Below are positions 61,716 through 64,000 of a stretch of 64,000 nucleotides of DNA, piece by piece; within the stretch, counting starts at the first letter, position 1, and the number at the start of each line of letters is the position of its first letter. This DNA comes from Takifugu bimaculatus (taxonomy: Eukaryota; Chordata; Actinopteri; Tetraodontiformes; Tetraodontidae), in contig CP034995.1 in assembly GCA_004026145.2 (NCBI GenBank), forward strand, positions 732,001 to 796,000. Reading direction: 5' to 3'. Both the position numbers and the translations under genes were made by a program. Below the pieces are notes generated by a model. It was not told the DNA's origin. It saw only the letters and a list, made by a program, of their open reading frames with translations, and made no database searches.

Positions 61716-64000
61716 TGCTCATGTGGATGTGGTTGTGGTTGTTGTGTTCCAGGTCCTCCAGTGTGAGTTCAAACTGGAAGCGGTCGTGCTGCAGGTGTCT
61801 GTCTGGAGGAGGCGAAGGAGACTGGGGTATGATGTTCAGATACCAGTTCCGGTTCTCCTCTAGTGTGTCCAGTAGCTCTTGGGCATCTGGGTGAACCAAA
61901 TCGGCCCATGTTTCCCACAGTGGATGGACAATGTAGTCGATGAAACCCACCTGGGAAAAAGAACATAAAAGAGGTCAGGATGTCATTGAATCAGTATGAA
62001 AACCGTCGGTTTAAAAGTGGAGGAAATAGTGACCTGGCTCTTCTCCACTGATGCAGTGTGTTTGTCACACATGGCGCTAATCTCCATCCCTCGCTCTCGC
62101 TCTTTGTCCCCTTGTCGAAAGAATTCCTCCATGATCCTCTCTGTCCACTGCTGGTATAACTGTAGCGTCTTGGTGGGGTTGCTCAGGTCTGCACAGTGCA
62201 CCATGTTCCTCAGCACCTAAAACACCAAACGAATGTAGAAATGCGTAAAAATAAACACGTAAATGTCCTCAAATCTTTCTGTGAACCCAGGATGAGTGCA
62301 GTGAGACACCTGTATCCGTTCTGTGTAGTGGTCCAAGAGCAGCACGCCAGAGCTGGTCACCTTCTTGGTCTCCACCATGGTCTTCAAATCCGCCAGCAGG
62401 GTCATGTGTTTGGACATATCTGTGGCCAAAACCTGAGAAACCACACAAAATCTCCTTTTATGTGCCTTACTGCATCACTGAGGTAGTTTTAAACCAAGTC
62501 TAACTTCCTAAAATAATACAAATTCTGCTTTCGCCGTGGGGAGGTTTAGCTCACTATGTCGATGACGAGCTTGCGAAGGCTTTGGCGCTGACGCTTGGTG
62601 AGGTTCTGGAAGATGTCACAGTTTTCCTGGTGCAAGAGCTTGAAGCCAACCGCGAGGTGGTGGTTCTCCAGAACGGACTCATCGTTGTACATGAGGGCCA
62701 GCTCTGAGTCTGAGAGTGGACGGAAGAGAGAGGCAGCAGGGGAGGCGCTAGACCAATGAGAGTCCACGAAAATAGAAGTACAAATGTGTAGGTGTGTTTC
62801 CTCTTACTGGTATTGATGAGGAACTGATTAGAAACTCCGGGATGATCTACATCATGGATGGCTGCAGCGAACAGAGCAGCCAGGACCTCCAGATCAGTAA
62901 AAACTGCCTGAAAGGAGAACAAGGAACATAAAACTTAATGGGCTCAAAACGGCAGTTATGTTTTATTCATCCTATAATGTGGGGGTGTGTGTGTATGTGT
63001 GTGTGAGAGAGAGAGACAGAACATACATCAAGAGCAGGTGTGGAGAGGAGGACGTGTGTGGACTGGGTGACATCTGCAGCATGGAGGCTGTTGTGGTACG
63101 CTACGTTGCTATGGTAATGGTCCTCCAGGGTCATCACATAAGTGACAAAGGTGTCGACTGGGATGCGAAACGTCTTCAGTAACTCCCGCTCCTGAGAACG
63201 CAGCGCAGTAGCCACAATTTAAAGACAGTCCCCCAGGAAAGCCCTTCAGACGAGAACTTGAGATAAAAAATATGGATGTTTTTTTATATTTTTTACCTGG
63301 AAGATGGCGTACATGATGCAGCTGAGAGGTCTGTTGTTGGAGAATTCTGCTACTTTAAAGATATTAAAGCTCCACTTGTCCAGATCTTCCAATTCCTTGT
63401 CAGAAATAACAAACATATATATTCCTGCCCCAATAAAGAAACTTACATTAGAAAAAAACAGAGGAGCGGGCAGACCTTAGCGAGCTCGTCCTCATGGTCC
63501 GTGTTGACACCGAAGCGTGGCATGGAGGTGCTGGAGAGGCTGGAGCTGTGGGACAGTTTCCTCACCCCACTGATGTGGCTCATGGATTTATCTTTCAGGG
63601 TGGGGGACGGGATCTCTACCTCGTTCTGCTTGTCTGCAAGATGGAAGAAACCCATTTATTCTCGCAGCAAACTTGACAAATGTCACATATGGAAACACTC
63701 TACGTTCTGGTCTGCCTCACCCAAGAAAGTGCTGGAGATGTATTCGGACACCTGGTTGCCAGAGCGACTCATCTCTGACAGGTGGGACAGCTCTCTGTTC
63801 AGCATCCTCTTAAACTGGGAGCAAAAACCAGCAAAAATTCAAGCAGAAATGCTCCAAAACCAAAATAAACAGGCAAACAGGCACCTTGTTGGAGGCCATT
63901 TCGCTGACGGAGCGGTGCGTCTGGATGGTTTCCAGCTGGTCTAAACACCAGTCCAGCTCCTCCAGCGTGTCCAGTGCGAGCTGCTGGTATTGCTGGTCTG
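61669..64000 (-). CDS. cAMP-specific phosphodiesterase PDE4, 3' part (UCR2 and catalytic domain)
   Basis: Hydrolyses cAMP to AMP. Exons from the window edge: 63885-64000 (partial, LEELDWCLDQLETIQTHRSV, UCR2), about 63721-63815 (HLSEMSRSGNQVSEYIS), 63476-63635 (KQNEVEIPSPTLKD and MPRFGV), about 63299-63397 (DKWSFNIFKVAEFSNNRPLS), 63027-63191, about 62809-62908, 62556-62709, 62310-62432, 62034-62216 and the last from 61950. Catalytic metal ligands lie in YHNSLHAADV and AAAIHDVDHPGVSNQFLINT; ADLSNPTK and KSQVGFIDYIVHPLWETWAD complete the domain. In the straight frame the protein ends after FQFELTLEDLEHNNHNHIHM and 16 more residues (stop 61669-61671). Individual stretches resemble PDE4B (NRPL.CIMYAIFQ), PDE4A and PDE4C, so the subtype is not decided. 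UCR1 and the promoter-specific N-terminus lie outside the window. Confidence 0.93.
62984..63018. repeat. Compound GT/GA microsatellite in a PDE4 intron
   Basis: GTGTGTGTGTATGTGTGTGTG followed by GAGAGAGAGAGA, ending 9 bp from the 3' edge of the PDE4 exon at 63027-63191 (its donor side). Confidence 0.85.

Noticed and set aside
6133..61760. Programmed +1 ribosomal frameshifting to explain the frame breaks
   Set aside because: There is no shared slippery site, the breaks affect unrelated genes, and five of them also alter splice phase in a way that a simple extra base explains.

Overview
This window is nuclear DNA from a compact vertebrate genome, almost certainly a teleost and plausibly a pufferfish. 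Most introns are only about 70-120 bp, (GT)n microsatellites are common, a dispersed fish-type TTAGGG-like repeat is present, and every recognisable protein is a vertebrate orthologue. Eight protein-coding genes can be read, plus the 3' part of a ninth. No tRNA, rRNA, CRISPR array or intact transposon was seen.

Layout: 1-1608 microsatellites and PARN upstream DNA; 1609-6679 (+) parn; 7723-12435 (-) rexo5; 13376-16388 (+) eri2; 17597-22102 (+) txndc11; 24034-24441 (+) a minimal LITAF-domain gene; 24821-47145 (-) a very large, internally repeated mesothelin-family glycoprotein gene with a non-coding first exon near 49.0 kb; 50085-53318 (+) ears2; 54245-59565 (+) gga2; 61029/61669-64000 (-) the catalytic half of a PDE4 cAMP phosphodiesterase that runs off the right edge. 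Apart from PDE4, all genes have human counterparts on chromosome 16p, so this looks like a rearranged block of ancestral 16p synteny. PARN, REXO5 and ERI2 put three DEDD-superfamily 3'-5' exoribonucleases side by side within 15 kb.

The most unusual element is inside the mesothelin-like gene. A 2.28 kb genomic segment with about eleven exons occurs four times head-to-tail (31481-40310) with introns as similar as exons. It extends the ectodomain by several near-identical modules of roughly 370 residues and shows a mosaic sharing of variants that suggests unequal crossing-over or gene conversion. Diverged copies of the same module lie on both sides. The C-terminus carries the mesothelin/otoancorin/stereocilin signature, a Thr-rich stalk and a GPI-type tail.

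A second cross-cutting signal is technical or evolutionary: eight reading-frame breaks in five genes are all of the same +1 type (one surplus base). In five of them, removing one base also restores the splice phase of the next exon. Single-base insertion errors in the assembly are the simplest explanation, so the frames given for PARN, REXO5, ERI2, GGA2, the mesothelin-like gene and PDE4 should be read with that in mind. EARS2 (523 codons) and TXNDC11 (849 codons) are intact end to end.
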